From assembly GCF_017939745.1 (NCBI RefSeq), contig NZ_JAGKQQ010000001.1, positions 1,240,001-1,304,000 of the forward strand: 64,000 nt of DNA, given 5' to 3'. The notes below the pieces were generated by a model. The model was not told where the DNA came from. It was given only the letters and a program-made list of their open reading frames with translations, and made no database searches. Numbering within the stretch: the first letter of the stretch is position 1; each line of letters starts with the position of its first letter. The position numbers and the translations under genes are program-made. This document shows, piece after piece, positions 1 through 7,754 of this stretch. Source of the stretch: Gemmata palustris. Lineage in GTDB: Bacteria; Planctomycetota; Planctomycetia; Gemmatales; Gemmataceae.

Positions 1-2
1 CG

Positions 3-434
3 GTCCCCATGAAGTACAACGCGGACGCGGCCGTCGAAGCGATTACCGCGGGGCTCATCACGTTCGCCGAGCCGCGCGCGAGTGATGCGTTCGACCGCCG
101 GCTCCCGTGGCGCTCGTATGGGCTCCGCATCGCAGAGGCGATGCGCAACTGGCGCCCGCTCTTCGACCCCGATTTCGATCCCACGCAGCCGAACAAATTC
201 AACGCCAGCTCGGTACCGCCGGTCGTGGACGATTTGTTCAAAGACGTGGTCCCGAACGTCCTCGCCCCGATGGACAAAGTGGATAGCTCGGGGAAACCCG
301 ACATCGGCTCGAAGGTGGACATTGAGGGCCTGCGAAGGCGCCTCTCGGCGATCCGCGAGAACCCGAAGCGCAGTACGACGCTGCTCCCTGACAACAAGCA
401 AACGGCGATCGATTTCGCGCCCGTGAAAAAGTGA
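3..434 (+). CDS. hypothetical protein, probably 5'-truncated by window edge
   Basis: The reading frame is open from base 3, so the ATG at 9 may be internal and the gene may begin outside the window. The visible part is about 141 residues, soluble, with no signal peptide or membrane segment, and ends in a lysine-rich tail. A segment near residues 38-65 is rich in Trp, Asp, Phe and Pro. I do not recognise the family. Codon use is like that of its neighbours (G/C in third position), which supports it being real. The shadow frames over the same bases lack this bias. Confidence 0.6.
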   Translation, partial: VPMKYNADAAVEAITAGLITFAEPRASDAFDRRLPWRSYGLRIAEAMRNWRPLFDPDFDPTQPNKFNASSVPPVVDDLFKDVVPNVLAPMDKVDSSGKPDIGSKVDIEGLRRRLSAIRENPKRSTTLLPDNKQTAIDFAPVKK

Positions 435-528
435 CGTAACGAGCCGCGCGTTTTGCGTTGCTTGCGGGCGCGCCGCGGGGGAGAATACACATCATTTTGC
501 GGGCCGTACCCGCGTGGAGGGAAATTCG

Positions 529-2820
529 ATGAGACGATTCCTGTTGGCCGTTGCGGTGCTCCTCGCCGCAACGACGACGCCCACCTTCGCCGGGTACATC
601 ATCATCCGCGTGCTGCTCGAGGGTAGCGGAGCTGGCCCCGGGGGCGACGGCGTTCCCGGCGGCGACGGCGGGCTCGGTACGGGCGGGTTGATGTTGCCCG
701 GTGCCGGCCCTCCGGGCGGTTACATGGGCTCCAAGGGCGGTCCCTCGGCTGGCGGCTACATGGGCTCCAAGGGCGGCCCCTCGGCTGGCCCGCCCGGTGG
801 GATGCCGATGATACCGGGCGGGGGGATGCCGGGTGGGCCACCGGGTTCGGCGAACAAAGGGGGCGTGGTCGAACACGATCCCACGCGCTCGATCGTGGTG
901 GTGATTCCGCTCGAAACCGACATTCTCAGGGGCCGGCTGAACCCGGGGAAGAACCCGGGTCCGAACAACCCCGAGTTCAAAAAGTTCGTCCTCCAGTATT
1001 ACGGCGCCAAACTGACGGCCAATCTCTTCGTCGATAGCACCAGCATCCAGTTGTACGACGAGTTGCTCAGAACCCCCGCGCCGAGGAAGACGCGCGGCAC
1101 CGAGATGCGCGACAAGTACGAGGCCTGGACGCGCGGGAAGAGCGACCCGCGGCTCCTCTACGACGCGATGGAACTCGCGCTCCAGTCCGGTTTCATCAAG
1201 GAAGCGGTTTCTTATGCGAACGAGCTGGTCGCGGCCGCCGCGGACCAGAAACTCGAGCTCCCGGTGCGCGACGTGAAGCCCTTCGTGGCCGCGTGGGGCG
1301 CGATGCAGAAGGCGGTGACCGGTCCCGCGCCCCAGCCGAGCGACGCCGAGGACTGGAAGGCGCGCCTCGACTACCGAAACGTTCGGGTGGTGGACCACTA
1401 TGCGCTCGTGTACGCGGACAACACCGCCAGTGAGGTGACCCGCCGGGCCACGCAACTGAACGAGAACTTTGCGGCCTTCTACCTCTGGCACGCGACCCGC
1501 GGGGTCGTGCTCCCGGTGCCCGAAAAGCCACTCGTCGCGGTACTCGCCCCTCAGGGCGCAGCGCTCCGCGGGCTGCATCACATGCTCGACGGCCTCCCGA
1601 TGGCCGACGCCTTCTACGCCCCCGATCACAACCTGCTCGTTCTTTCGCCGGAGCGGATGGACGACGTCGGCCAGACCTTCCTGCGCCAGACCCAACAAGT
1701 GTTCGCTCAAGGTCTCAACCGCGACCAGCTCCTCGCCGACCAGGTACCCAAACTCGATCACACCGGCGAAAAGGGCAGCCGCCCCGACGACGTGGCCCGC
1801 GCGTCCACCCTCGCCGCGGTCGAGAAGCTGGCGATCAACGAAGCCGATATCGCCGCCGTGAGCCGCGAAGGAACGCGCCAGTTGATGTACACTACCGGCG
1901 TGTTGCCGAAACACGTTACGCTCCCGTCGTGGCTCACCAACGGCGCCGTGAATTTCTTCACCCGACCGCGCGGACCGGCCTACGTGACGGTCGGTGACAG
2001 CGAAAAAATGCACATGCACGTTGCTCTTACAACGGGGTACGGCGTGCCGAATTACGTACTCCATCGCTACTTCCGCGACCTCGCGAGCAAAAAGGAGCTG
2101 CCCGCGGACCCGGCGCGGCTCCTGGAGAACGTTCTCGGCGACGTGTACTTCAGTGGCATCAAGGACGGCAACGATCCGGACCCGGCCCCGCCGAAGAAAG
2201 CCAAGAAGCCGACCCAACCGGTACAACCGGGGCCGGGCGACGGCGCCGGTCCCGGTCCCGGCCCGATGCGCCCTCCGATCGGTCCCGGTCCCGGTCCGAT
2301 GCGCCCCGGTTCCCTCGGGAGCGGCTCCAGTGCCGGTCCTCCGGCGATGCCGGGGTTGACCGGCGGGTTCGGCCCTCCGATGGGGGGCGGCTCGGGCGCA
2401 CTGTCGGCGGATTACGAAGACCCCGCGGTGGCGCTGCGTAAGAAGCAACAGCGACTGGCAATTAAGGCCAACGCGACCTCGTGGGCGCTTTACTACTACC
2501 TCGTGAAGTACAAACCCGAGCAACTACGGCAGTACGTCGCGGAACTGAACAAACTCCCCCGCGACCTGCCGATCGACGGCCGGACCGCGTTCGCGGTGTT
2601 CGCCCGGGTGTTCAAGCTCTCGACGGCCGACGACGGCTCGGTCGACGCGAAGGAACTGAAGAAGTTCGCTGACGAGTGGCTCACGTACATTAACAGTGTT
2701 CCGCTGATCGGCCTCGATGTCCCGCTCGTGGTCGCGGAACCTCCCAAAGCCGCACCGGGGACCGGTCCCGGTGGAATTCCTGGGATGCGTCCACCGGGGG
2801 GGCCGGACGGCGACAAATAG
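529..2820 (+). CDS. secreted Gly/Pro-rich protein, DUF1570-like
   Basis: A 763-residue protein with a clear signal peptide (MRRFLLAVAVLLAATTTPTFA). The ATG at 529 is preferred over the upstream in-frame GTG at 514 because GGAGGG lies 7 bases before it. A low-complexity Gly/Pro/Ser region (about residues 30-115) holds two copies of a 12-residue unit, and a second Gly/Pro linker sits near residues 550-620. The middle (about 280-480) resembles the planctomycete DUF1570 peptidase-MA-like fold, including a PSWLTNGAVNFF stretch, but I see no HExxH zinc site. Peptidase activity is therefore unproven. It is probably exported to the periplasm or cell surface. Confidence 0.75.
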   Translation: MRRFLLAVAVLLAATTTPTFAGYIIIRVLLEGSGAGPGGDGVPGGDGGLGTGGLMLPGAGPPGGYMGSKGGPSAGGYMGSKGGPSAGPPGGMPMIPGGGMPGGPPGSANKGGVVEHDPTRSIVVVIPLETDILRGRLNPGKNPGPNNPEFKKFVLQYYGAKLTANLFVDSTSIQLYDELLRTPAPRKTRGTEMRDKYEAWTRGKSDPRLLYDAMELALQSGFIKEAVSYANELVAAAADQKLELPVRDVKPFVAAWGAMQKAVTGPAPQPSDAEDWKARLDYRNVRVVDHYALVYADNTASEVTRRATQLNENFAAFYLWHATRGVVLPVPEKPLVAVLAPQGAALRGLHHMLDGLPMADAFYAPDHNLLVLSPERMDDVGQTFLRQTQQVFAQGLNRDQLLADQVPKLDHTGEKGSRPDDVARASTLAAVEKLAINEADIAAVSREGTRQLMYTTGVLPKHVTLPSWLTNGAVNFFTRPRGPAYVTVGDSEKMHMHVALTTGYGVPNYVLHRYFRDLASKKELPADPARLLENVLGDVYFSGIKDGNDPDPAPPKKAKKPTQPVQPGPGDGAGPGPGPMRPPIGPGPGPMRPGSLGSGSSAGPPAMPGLTGGFGPPMGGGSGALSADYEDPAVALRKKQQRLAIKANATSWALYYYLVKYKPEQLRQYVAELNKLPRDLPIDGRTAFAVFARVFKLSTADDGSVDAKELKKFADEWLTYINSVPLIGLDVPLVVAEPPKAAPGTGPGGIPGMRPPGGPDGDK
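721..792 (+). repeat. two tandem 36-bp coding repeats
   Basis: Bases 721-756 and 757-792 are two near-identical 36-bp units, differing at few positions, encoding YMGSKGGPSAGG followed by YMGSKGGPSAGP. They lie in the Gly/Pro-rich segment just after the signal peptide of the secreted protein and suggest recent in-frame duplication. Confidence 0.8.
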
Positions 2821-2844
2821 CACAGGAGAGCCGAGCGCGGACGC

Positions 2845-2872
2845 TTGACCTTCCGGCTGCTCTCTTTATGAT
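2845..2872 (+). promoter_or_regulatory. sigma-70 type promoter of tRNA-Leu
   Basis: TTGACC at 2845-2850 and TATGAT at 2867-2872 are separated by 16 bases, close to the housekeeping consensus. The start of transcription would fall about 25 bases before the tRNA. It lies in the short gap between the DUF1570-like gene and the tRNA. Confidence 0.65.
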
Positions 2873-2902
2873 ACCCTCACACCCGCCACGTGTGGGGGTG
2901 GC

Positions 2903-2986
2903 GCCGAGGTGGCGGAATTGGCAGACGCACTAGATTCAGGTTCTAGCGCTCGCAAGGGCGTGGAGGTTCAAGTCCTCTCCTCGGCA
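2903..2986 (+). tRNA. tRNA-Leu(CAG)
   Basis: Class II tRNA of 84 bases. Acceptor arms GCCGAGG (2903-2909) and CCTCGGC (2979-2985) pair perfectly, with discriminator A at 2986 and no encoded CCA. The anticodon stem CTAGA/TCTAG encloses loop TTCAGGT with anticodon CAG at 2937-2939, reading CUG leucine codons. The long variable arm (GCTCGCAAGGGC) and a T arm with TTCAAGT are present. It has its own promoter upstream and a strong terminator directly after. Confidence 0.96.
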
Positions 2987-2989
2987 CTC

Positions 2990-3029
2990 AAAGAACCACC
3001 GGCGAAAGCCGGTGGTTCTTTGCTTTTTA
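2990..3029 (+). terminator. intrinsic terminator of tRNA-Leu
   Basis: A perfect 14-bp inverted repeat (2990-3003 and 3008-3021) with a GAAA tetraloop is followed by GCTTTTT. It starts 3 bases after the tRNA discriminator base. Confidence 0.92.
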
Positions 3030-3261
3030 CCCACGATTTCAAGCGTTTCCGTCATTTGGCGATGCTCAGATGACTGGTTAACGAATATTACGGCGAGGTC
3101 ACCAAACAACCCAAAAATCGCACTTCTGGTGACCTCGCACCGAGAGCGCCCCACGGGGCACCTTCTGGGCACGTCGCCAACATTGGCAACCGGGTTGGGT
3201 GCGAACTTCCCACAACCGACCCAGCTTCCACGTTCCAGCGCACAACTCGGAGGTGGCGGGG

Positions 3262-3369
3262 TGGAGAAAGTTAACCTCGCCGACAAACTGGCGCTGTTTT
3301 CCGACCACTGGAAACCGAAGGTGGTCGGGGAACCGAACGGACCGCTCGTCAAACTGGTCAAGTTGTAAG
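3262..3369 (+). pseudogene. 5' fragment of a cupin-domain gene
   Basis: A GTG start preceded by GGAGG encodes about 35 residues ending at a TAA at 3367-3369. The peptide (VNLADKLALFSDHWKPKVVG, then NGPLVKLVKL) matches the usual N-terminus of small bacterial cupin proteins, which normally continue with a His-rich metal-binding motif of about 80 more residues. Here the frame stops exactly where that motif should begin, so only the 5' end survives. The metal-binding residues are absent and the product should be non-functional. It sits at the left edge of a region of decayed genes and IS remnants. Confidence 0.6.
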
Positions 3370-3606
3370 CGTTTGTACCGCCGGTGAGGGACCGATAGTC
3401 GGGTCGTCTCGCCCAAAGTCAATGCTGTCCAGAATCGGCGGCAGTCCTGCCGGGCGTCCACGGAACGGCGTGCCACTTTGCTCGTGAACTTCGGCCTTTT
3501 CCGACGAAGAACAGTGCTTCCTTCCGGTCCCCACGGAGGGCTTGGCGACTGCATTTCGGAGTCGTAACATTCAAATGTTTGAATCTAATCGGGAGACGGG
3601 CTGTCC
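3370..3606. other. intergenic region, no supportable gene
   Basis: The stretch from the tRNA terminator (3030) to the ArsR start holds only the cupin fragment. Bases 3370-3606 have short frames on both strands without family resemblance. The ArsR promoter probably lies in the AT-richer part near 3560-3595 (CATTCAAATGTTTGAATC), which contains the palindrome ATTCAAATGTTTGAAT. That palindrome is a plausible ArsR-type operator. Confidence 0.4.
3569..3584. promoter_or_regulatory. candidate ArsR-type operator
   Basis: ATTCAAATGTTTGAAT is an imperfect palindrome with AT-rich half sites ATTCAAA and TTTGAAT, located about 23 bases before the ArsR start codon. ArsR/SmtB repressors typically bind imperfect 12-2-12 AT-rich dyads containing ATTCAA-like half sites in their own promoters. 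Autoregulation is inferred. Confidence 0.5.
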
Positions 3607-3960
3607 ATGCCACACCGCGCGCTCGTGACGAAGGAACTGGCCGTCTTCGTGGGCGTCTTTGCGCACCCGCTCCGCATCCGCATCGTCGAGGAACTGCGGG
3701 CCGAGGAGCGGGACGTGAACGCCCTGCAAGCGGCCCTGGGCATCAGCCACTCCGGGGTGTCGCAGCACCTGATGGTGCTCCGCTCGCACCGCCTCGTGTC
3801 CGAGCGGCGGGAGGGGCGGCGGGTGTTCTACCGGCTCCGCCAGCCCGACATCGCCGCCTGGCTCATGGACGCCACCCGGTTCCTCGAACACGAATCCGCC
3901 GAGGCTGCGGAACTTCGCAAAGCCATCGACGAAACCCGCAAGGCGTGGGCGGCGAAATGA
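3607..3960 (+). CDS. ArsR-family winged-helix transcriptional regulator
   Basis: A 117-residue protein with the ArsR winged-helix fold. [13 protein letters not shown] is helix 1, and [20 protein letters not shown] at about residues 46-65 is the recognition helix region. Next comes the wing [11 protein letters not shown]. No Cys pair of the metal-sensing CxC type is visible in the recognition helix, so a metal ligand is not evident. The stop codon overlaps an ATG (ATGA) in the frame of the downstream carbonic anhydrase, suggesting translational coupling. It probably controls that gene and itself. Confidence 0.9.
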   Translation: MPHRALVTKELAVFVGVFAHPLRIRIVEELRAEERDVNALQAALGISHSGVSQHLMVLRSHRLVSERREGRRVFYRLRQPDIAAWLMDATRFLEHESAEAAELRKAIDETRKAWAAK

Positions 3961-4016
3961 CCGGTCGCCGTGAGCGCACCGGGGCGACACCTCTTTCGAG
4001 AAAGATGACGAGGGCC

Positions 4017-4685
4017 ATGCAAAAGCTGATTCAGGGCATCCACCAGTTCCAGGGCAAGAGTTTCGTCCCCATGCAAGGGCTGTTCGAGCAGTTGGCGAAG
4101 GGCCAGAAGCCCGAAACCCTGTTCATCACCTGCTCCGACTCCCGGATCGACCCCGCCCTGCTGACCCAGGCCAAGCCCGGCGACCTGTTCATCCTCCGCA
4201 ACGCCGGGAACATCGTTCCGCCTCACGGGGCGGGCAACGGGGGCGAGGCGGCGACCATCGAGTTCGCCGTGGCCGCTCTCGGCGTCAAGGACATCATCAT
4301 CTGCGGCCACTCGCACTGCGGGGCCATGCACGGGCTGCTGAAACCGGACCAGGTCGCCGCCCTCCCCGCCGTGTCGGCCTGGCTGTCCCACGCCGAGACG
4401 ACCCGCCGCATCATGCGGGACAACTACGGCCACCTGGAGGGCGAGCGGTTGCTGACCGCCACCGTCGAGGAGAACGTGCTGGTGCAACTCGAGAACCTGC
4501 GGACGCTGCCCGCCGTCGGTTCTCGCTTGGTGCGGGGCGACCTGCACCTGCACGGGTGGGTCTACAAGATCGAAACCGGCGAAGTATTTGCCTATGACGT
4601 GGAGAGCGCGCAGTTCGTCAAGCTCGCCGAGTACAATCCGCAGATCGAACCGACCGTGCGGCGACGGACCACGAACGTCATCTGA
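4017..4685 (+). CDS. beta-class carbonic anhydrase
   Basis: A cytoplasmic 222-residue enzyme that interconverts CO2 and bicarbonate. Zinc ligands are visible: CSDSRIDP supplies Cys and Asp with the Asp/Arg dyad, and GHSHCGAM supplies His and Cys. The frame is open upstream; in-frame ATGs occur at 3957 (overlapping the ArsR stop), 4005 and 4017. I chose 4017 because it has GAGGG a few bases before it and gives the usual [13 protein letters not shown]-terminus. A start at 3957 would add 20 residues. It forms an operon with ArsR and was probably followed by tspO before that gene decayed. Confidence 0.93.
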   Translation: MQKLIQGIHQFQGKSFVPMQGLFEQLAKGQKPETLFITCSDSRIDPALLTQAKPGDLFILRNAGNIVPPHGAGNGGEAATIEFAVAALGVKDIIICGHSHCGAMHGLLKPDQVAALPAVSAWLSHAETTRRIMRDNYGHLEGERLLTATVEENVLVQLENLRTLPAVGSRLVRGDLHLHGWVYKIETGEVFAYDVESAQFVKLAEYNPQIEPTVRRRTTNVI

Positions 4686-4706
4686 GCGGCCCTCACGAGT
4701 AAAGGG

Positions 4707-4936
4707 ATGTGGTGATTACCTGGGGCGACTGGTACGACCCGCTCGCCAAGCCCTCGTGGACCCCGCCCCGGCGACGATCTGCCTGATCTGGACGCCCCTG
4801 TACCCGGTCATCCTGACCAGTTTTGGCTTCGTCTTCGTGCAGGCGTTACGGCGTAAATTGCCCCGGCGGTCGCCCTGCCGTTCGCCGTGAACCTCGTCGC
4901 CAACACGACGGCCCCGGCCTTTTTGGGGTCGGTCCG
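4707..4936 (+). pseudogene. tspO: tspO/MBR-family gene, frameshifted and truncated
   Basis: Reading across frames gives WGDWYDPLAKPSWTP, then PATICLIWTPLYPVILTSFG and FVFVQALRRKLPRR, then ALPFAVNLVAN. This is the N-terminal half of the TspO/MBR membrane protein, whose usual length is about 150-160 residues. Two single-base deletions are implied, one in the CCCCGCCCC tract after WTP and one in CGGCGGTCG before ALPFA. The gene stops where an IS1-like sequence begins on the other strand. The last three TM helices are gone, so no functional protein is expected. Confidence 0.75.
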
Positions 4937-5238
4937 GGGTGGTGTGGAGCGCCCTCTCGGTACATCGCGTTGACGAACCCTTGGATCCAGGACCGGGACC
5001 GACCGGTGATCCGGGCGATGGCCCGGACCACGACCCGCTCGCCCAGCAACCGGCGCACCAGCGCCCGGTCCGATTCGCCCACCGGACCGTTCTTCGGGGC
5101 CGCCACGAATCGCCGGACGCACCCGCGGCACCGGAACGTCGGGGTGCCCGACGCGTTCGCACCGTTCCGCACCACGTGCTCACCGGCGCAACGCGGGCAC
5201 GGTGGGATCGGGTCCGAACTAGCGGTAACTTCACTCAT
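4937..5238 (-). pseudogene. IS1-like transposase N-terminal fragment (InsA-type)
   Basis: Reading leftward from the ATG at 5238, the product has a zinc-finger CPRCAGEHVVRNG with a second pair in FRCRGC. It continues with a helix-turn-helix stretch (RLLGERVVVRAIARITGRS, then WIQGFV). This is the InsA-like N-terminus of IS1-family transposases. The frame runs without family resemblance into antisense tspO, and the catalytic DDE part (InsB-like) is absent. The junction with tspO near 4936 suggests insertion followed by deletion. Confidence 0.65.
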
Positions 5239-5242
5239 CCCG

Positions 5243-5780
5243 TTAGGCCAGGGACGTGCCGTCAGTGGGGCCACTGCCCCGCACCCGGTTCCCCGACGCC
5301 AATAGGACGTGTTCGAGGAACGTCTCGTCCCAACGGGCCTTGAGCCGGTTGTTTTGGATGCCGATCTCGGCCGTTGCGTTCTGGAGCATGGCCCGCGCCA
5401 TCTTGCGCACCACGGACACGTTCTCGGGTGCGTGCCCTTCCCGGAGCCGGTCATCATCTTCACGGAACGCCACGTCCCGAACCCGGTGGCGCGCGTGCTC
5501 GGTACCCCGGTGCCGGCGCGGCGCGCACCGGAACATCGTTCCGGACCGGTGCCCGCGGCTGATGTCATAGCGCACCTCTACGGCCGTCCGTCTCGTTCAC
5601 CTGTCGCCGGCTCACCGCGTACGCCACCGACTTCAAAAGGGTCCACCGGTCGCGTTCCCGGATGGCCTCCCGGTTCGTCCGCACGACGCCGAACCGGAGT
5701 TCCCCGCGACCGTGGGAGTGCTCGTCGGTCTGGTGCCCCTCACGCACCGCGAAAGCCGTCTCCAACGCCACTCGAACGGG
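5243..5780 (-). pseudogene. ISAs1-family transposase, 5'-truncated and frameshifted
   Basis: Two minus-strand frames join into the C-terminal part of an ISAs1-type DDE transposase. The first (to about 5565) carries HSHGRGELRFGVVRT and WTLLKSVAYAVSRRQVN. The second (5575-5243) carries RYDISRGHRSGT, DVAFREDDDRLREGHAPENV and ARWDETFLEHVL. The conserved order of these motifs is that of the family. A frameshift separates the two blocks, and the first half of the protein with its first catalytic Asp residues is missing. Not functional. Confidence 0.7.
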
Positions 5781-5843
5781 GGCGGGACATTGTTCAACCC
5801 GACCCGCGAATGCGCCCGGGGGGGCACCAGAAACGTGGAGCCG

Positions 5844-6195
5844 CTGAGCGGTTTTCAGGCTCGGTCGTAAACGAATGAGTATCCGGAAATCGTAGGCAAT
5901 TGAGTGCGTTTACCCGGCCGCGGCAGTGGGAGCGGTCGAGGGCCAGGCCAAGACGTTGGGCCTGTGGTTGAAGGCGCGGGGGCCGGTGGTGCAAGAAGAA
6001 CGTCCGTCCGATGGCGAGTCTCGTGTGCGTTCGCAACTCCATCCAGTGGGCGCTTATTGGGCTCTGGCCGCATGCCCCCAGAATTTTTGGATACACCCCA
6101 AGATGAATGCCGACCCGCCTCACCTTGACCGATGTAGGTCGTGTGTGAGATGTTCGGAGGCGTGAGCCGGCCGCACCGCGACCCGAGGAGCTCGA
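5844..6195. other. intergenic, no supportable gene
   Basis: About 350 bases between the ISAs1 remnant and the acyltransferase. Short frames exist on both strands but none has family resemblance or a convincing start. The acyltransferase promoter must lie in its right-hand part; I could not single out clear -10/-35 boxes. Confidence 0.4.
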
Positions 6196-7404
6196 GTGAA
6201 CACGCGCCCGCACGTTCCCTGGCTGAGCCACATGCGGGGGCTGTCGTCCCTGGTGGTTTGCGCCGCCCACACATACAACGCGATGGTCAGCCCGGTCACG
6301 GGCCTCGAGTTCACCGGTGACAAGTGGATGGGGGCGCTGTCGTACCTCGCCGTGTACGTGTTCTTCGTCATTTCGGGCTACTCGATCGCCCTTAGTATCC
6401 TCAGTAATAAGGACCGCAACGCCGGTCGATTCGCCGCGCGGGAGTTCGCGGCGGACCGGCTCGCGCGCCTCGTGCCGCCCCTCGTCGCGGCCCTGCTCGT
6501 CACGGTCGGCGTCTACCTGCTCGTTGTCGGGTTGGCACTGAACGGCGCGGGGAGCTACCAGCTCGGGGGCGAGAAATTTCTGCTGCGCAACAAGGTCGCG
6601 CTCGGTTGGAAGGACATCGCCACCCCGCTGGTCTTCCTGCAGACCGTGTGGCTCCCCCACGGCGTCGGGATGAACGGCTCCCTGTGGAGTCTGAGTTTCG
6701 AGTTCTGGTTCTACGTGATGGCGGGCCTCTTTACCCTCGTGGCCGTCAACCGCGACCCGCGGGCGGCCCTTCTACTGCTCCTCCTCGGGACCGGCTACTA
6801 CTACTCGAATGGTACGGGCCGCTTCCACCTCTGGTACCTGCCCGTGTGGTGCGCGGGGTGCCTGATGGCGGTTGGCTACCACCACGAGCGACTGTCGGCC
6901 CGGCCGCTCGTTCGCGCGCTGTTGGCCGCCCTCGCCCTCGCGAGCGTGGCGGTTCTGGTCCGCGCCGTCGCGCGGTACGGCGTCACGGTGTTCGACGTGT
7001 ACCGCCCCGGTGTCCCGACGCCATTGGTCTACGCCGCCCTGTCGGTGGTAATCGCGCTGCTCTGCGGCTCCGCTGCGGTCGGCCGGCTCGGTTTGGGGCG
7101 CGTCTTCAACTGGGCGTCGGAGTACAGTTACACCCTCTACGTGGTTCACTTCCCGCTGCTTCTACTCGCCATGTCGCTGTTCCGCCCGGTGACGCACGGC
7201 TGGGGCTTCGGCCCGATGCTGGCCGTCGGCACGGGCATCTTTGTCGCGATCAACGCCTTCGCGTACCTGCTGTCGCGCGTCGTGGAAAACCGGCGCACCT
7301 TCCGGCCCGTGTTCCAACGGGCGGTTCGAGCGCTCGCACCCGAGCGGCTGTCGGGCGCGGTCACCCGCGCGCTGTTCCGCCGCCTCCGGCACGTGCCCCG
7401 GTGA
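6196..7404 (+). CDS. acyltransferase 3 (OafA/YrhL-type) membrane protein
   Basis: A 402-residue integral membrane protein with about ten hydrophobic segments, of the acyltransferase-3 family that transfers acyl groups (often acetyl) to surface glycans. The N-terminal signature is present: MRGLSSLVVCAAHTYN gives the Arg-Gly and His motif, and VYVFFVISGYSIAL gives the FFxxSG motif. Further conserved parts are ADRLARLVPP and GSLWSLSFEFWFY. The GTG start at 6196 has GAGGAG 6 bases upstream. It stands alone, so its glycan target cannot be read from context. Confidence 0.9.
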   Translation: MNTRPHVPWLSHMRGLSSLVVCAAHTYNAMVSPVTGLEFTGDKWMGALSYLAVYVFFVISGYSIALSILSNKDRNAGRFAAREFAADRLARLVPPLVAALLVTVGVYLLVVGLALNGAGSYQLGGEKFLLRNKVALGWKDIATPLVFLQTVWLPHGVGMNGSLWSLSFEFWFYVMAGLFTLVAVNRDPRAALLLLLLGTGYYYSNGTGRFHLWYLPVWCAGCLMAVGYHHERLSARPLVRALLAALALASVAVLVRAVARYGVTVFDVYRPGVPTPLVYAALSVVIALLCGSAAVGRLGLGRVFNWASEYSYTLYVVHFPLLLLAMSLFRPVTHGWGFGPMLAVGTGIFVAINAFAYLLSRVVENRRTFRPVFQRAVRALAPERLSGAVTRALFRRLRHVPR

Positions 7405-7754
7405 CCGTGCCTTACGCCGCCGGAGGCAGTCGGCGGTCGATTCCCTGTTCCAGGTGCCCCCTTCAACTCGCCGAGGCGCCCGGCGGAGGAACTCCGAATT
7501 CCCTTCGGCGCCCTGTTTGTGGTGGAGTTCCCGGACCGCGCGGTAGTGCCGCATCGACTCGAGGCACACCGCGCTCGCCCCGACCCCATTGACGCCGGCG
7601 TTCACGTGCGCCAGCGAGCCGGCGGGCGGGTGCTGCGACGGATGGCGTCCGGTGAGTACCCAGTGTCCGCGGCCATCCGGTGATGCCGCGGGCCGGCCGA
7701 CCGGGGCGCCCGCCGAAGGCGCGGGTGGCGGTCCCGTGCGTCATAGGACACCAC
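7405..7754. other. intergenic, only degenerate minus-strand frames
   Basis: About 350 bases between the acyltransferase and the convergent amidohydrolase. On the minus strand two frames (7463-7744 and the 3' part of 7162-7605) can be read, but neither matches a family I know. It may be gene debris; I see no repeat or RNA gene. Confidence 0.35.

Noticed and set aside
238-2523. A 761-aa minus-strand frame.
   Set aside because: It is the antisense shadow of the DUF1570-like gene in GC-rich DNA; composition is Arg/His-rich with no family resemblance.
3579-4016. Long N-terminal extension of the carbonic anhydrase frame.
   Set aside because: It overlaps the ArsR gene in another frame and looks non-coding; family N-terminus begins at 4017.
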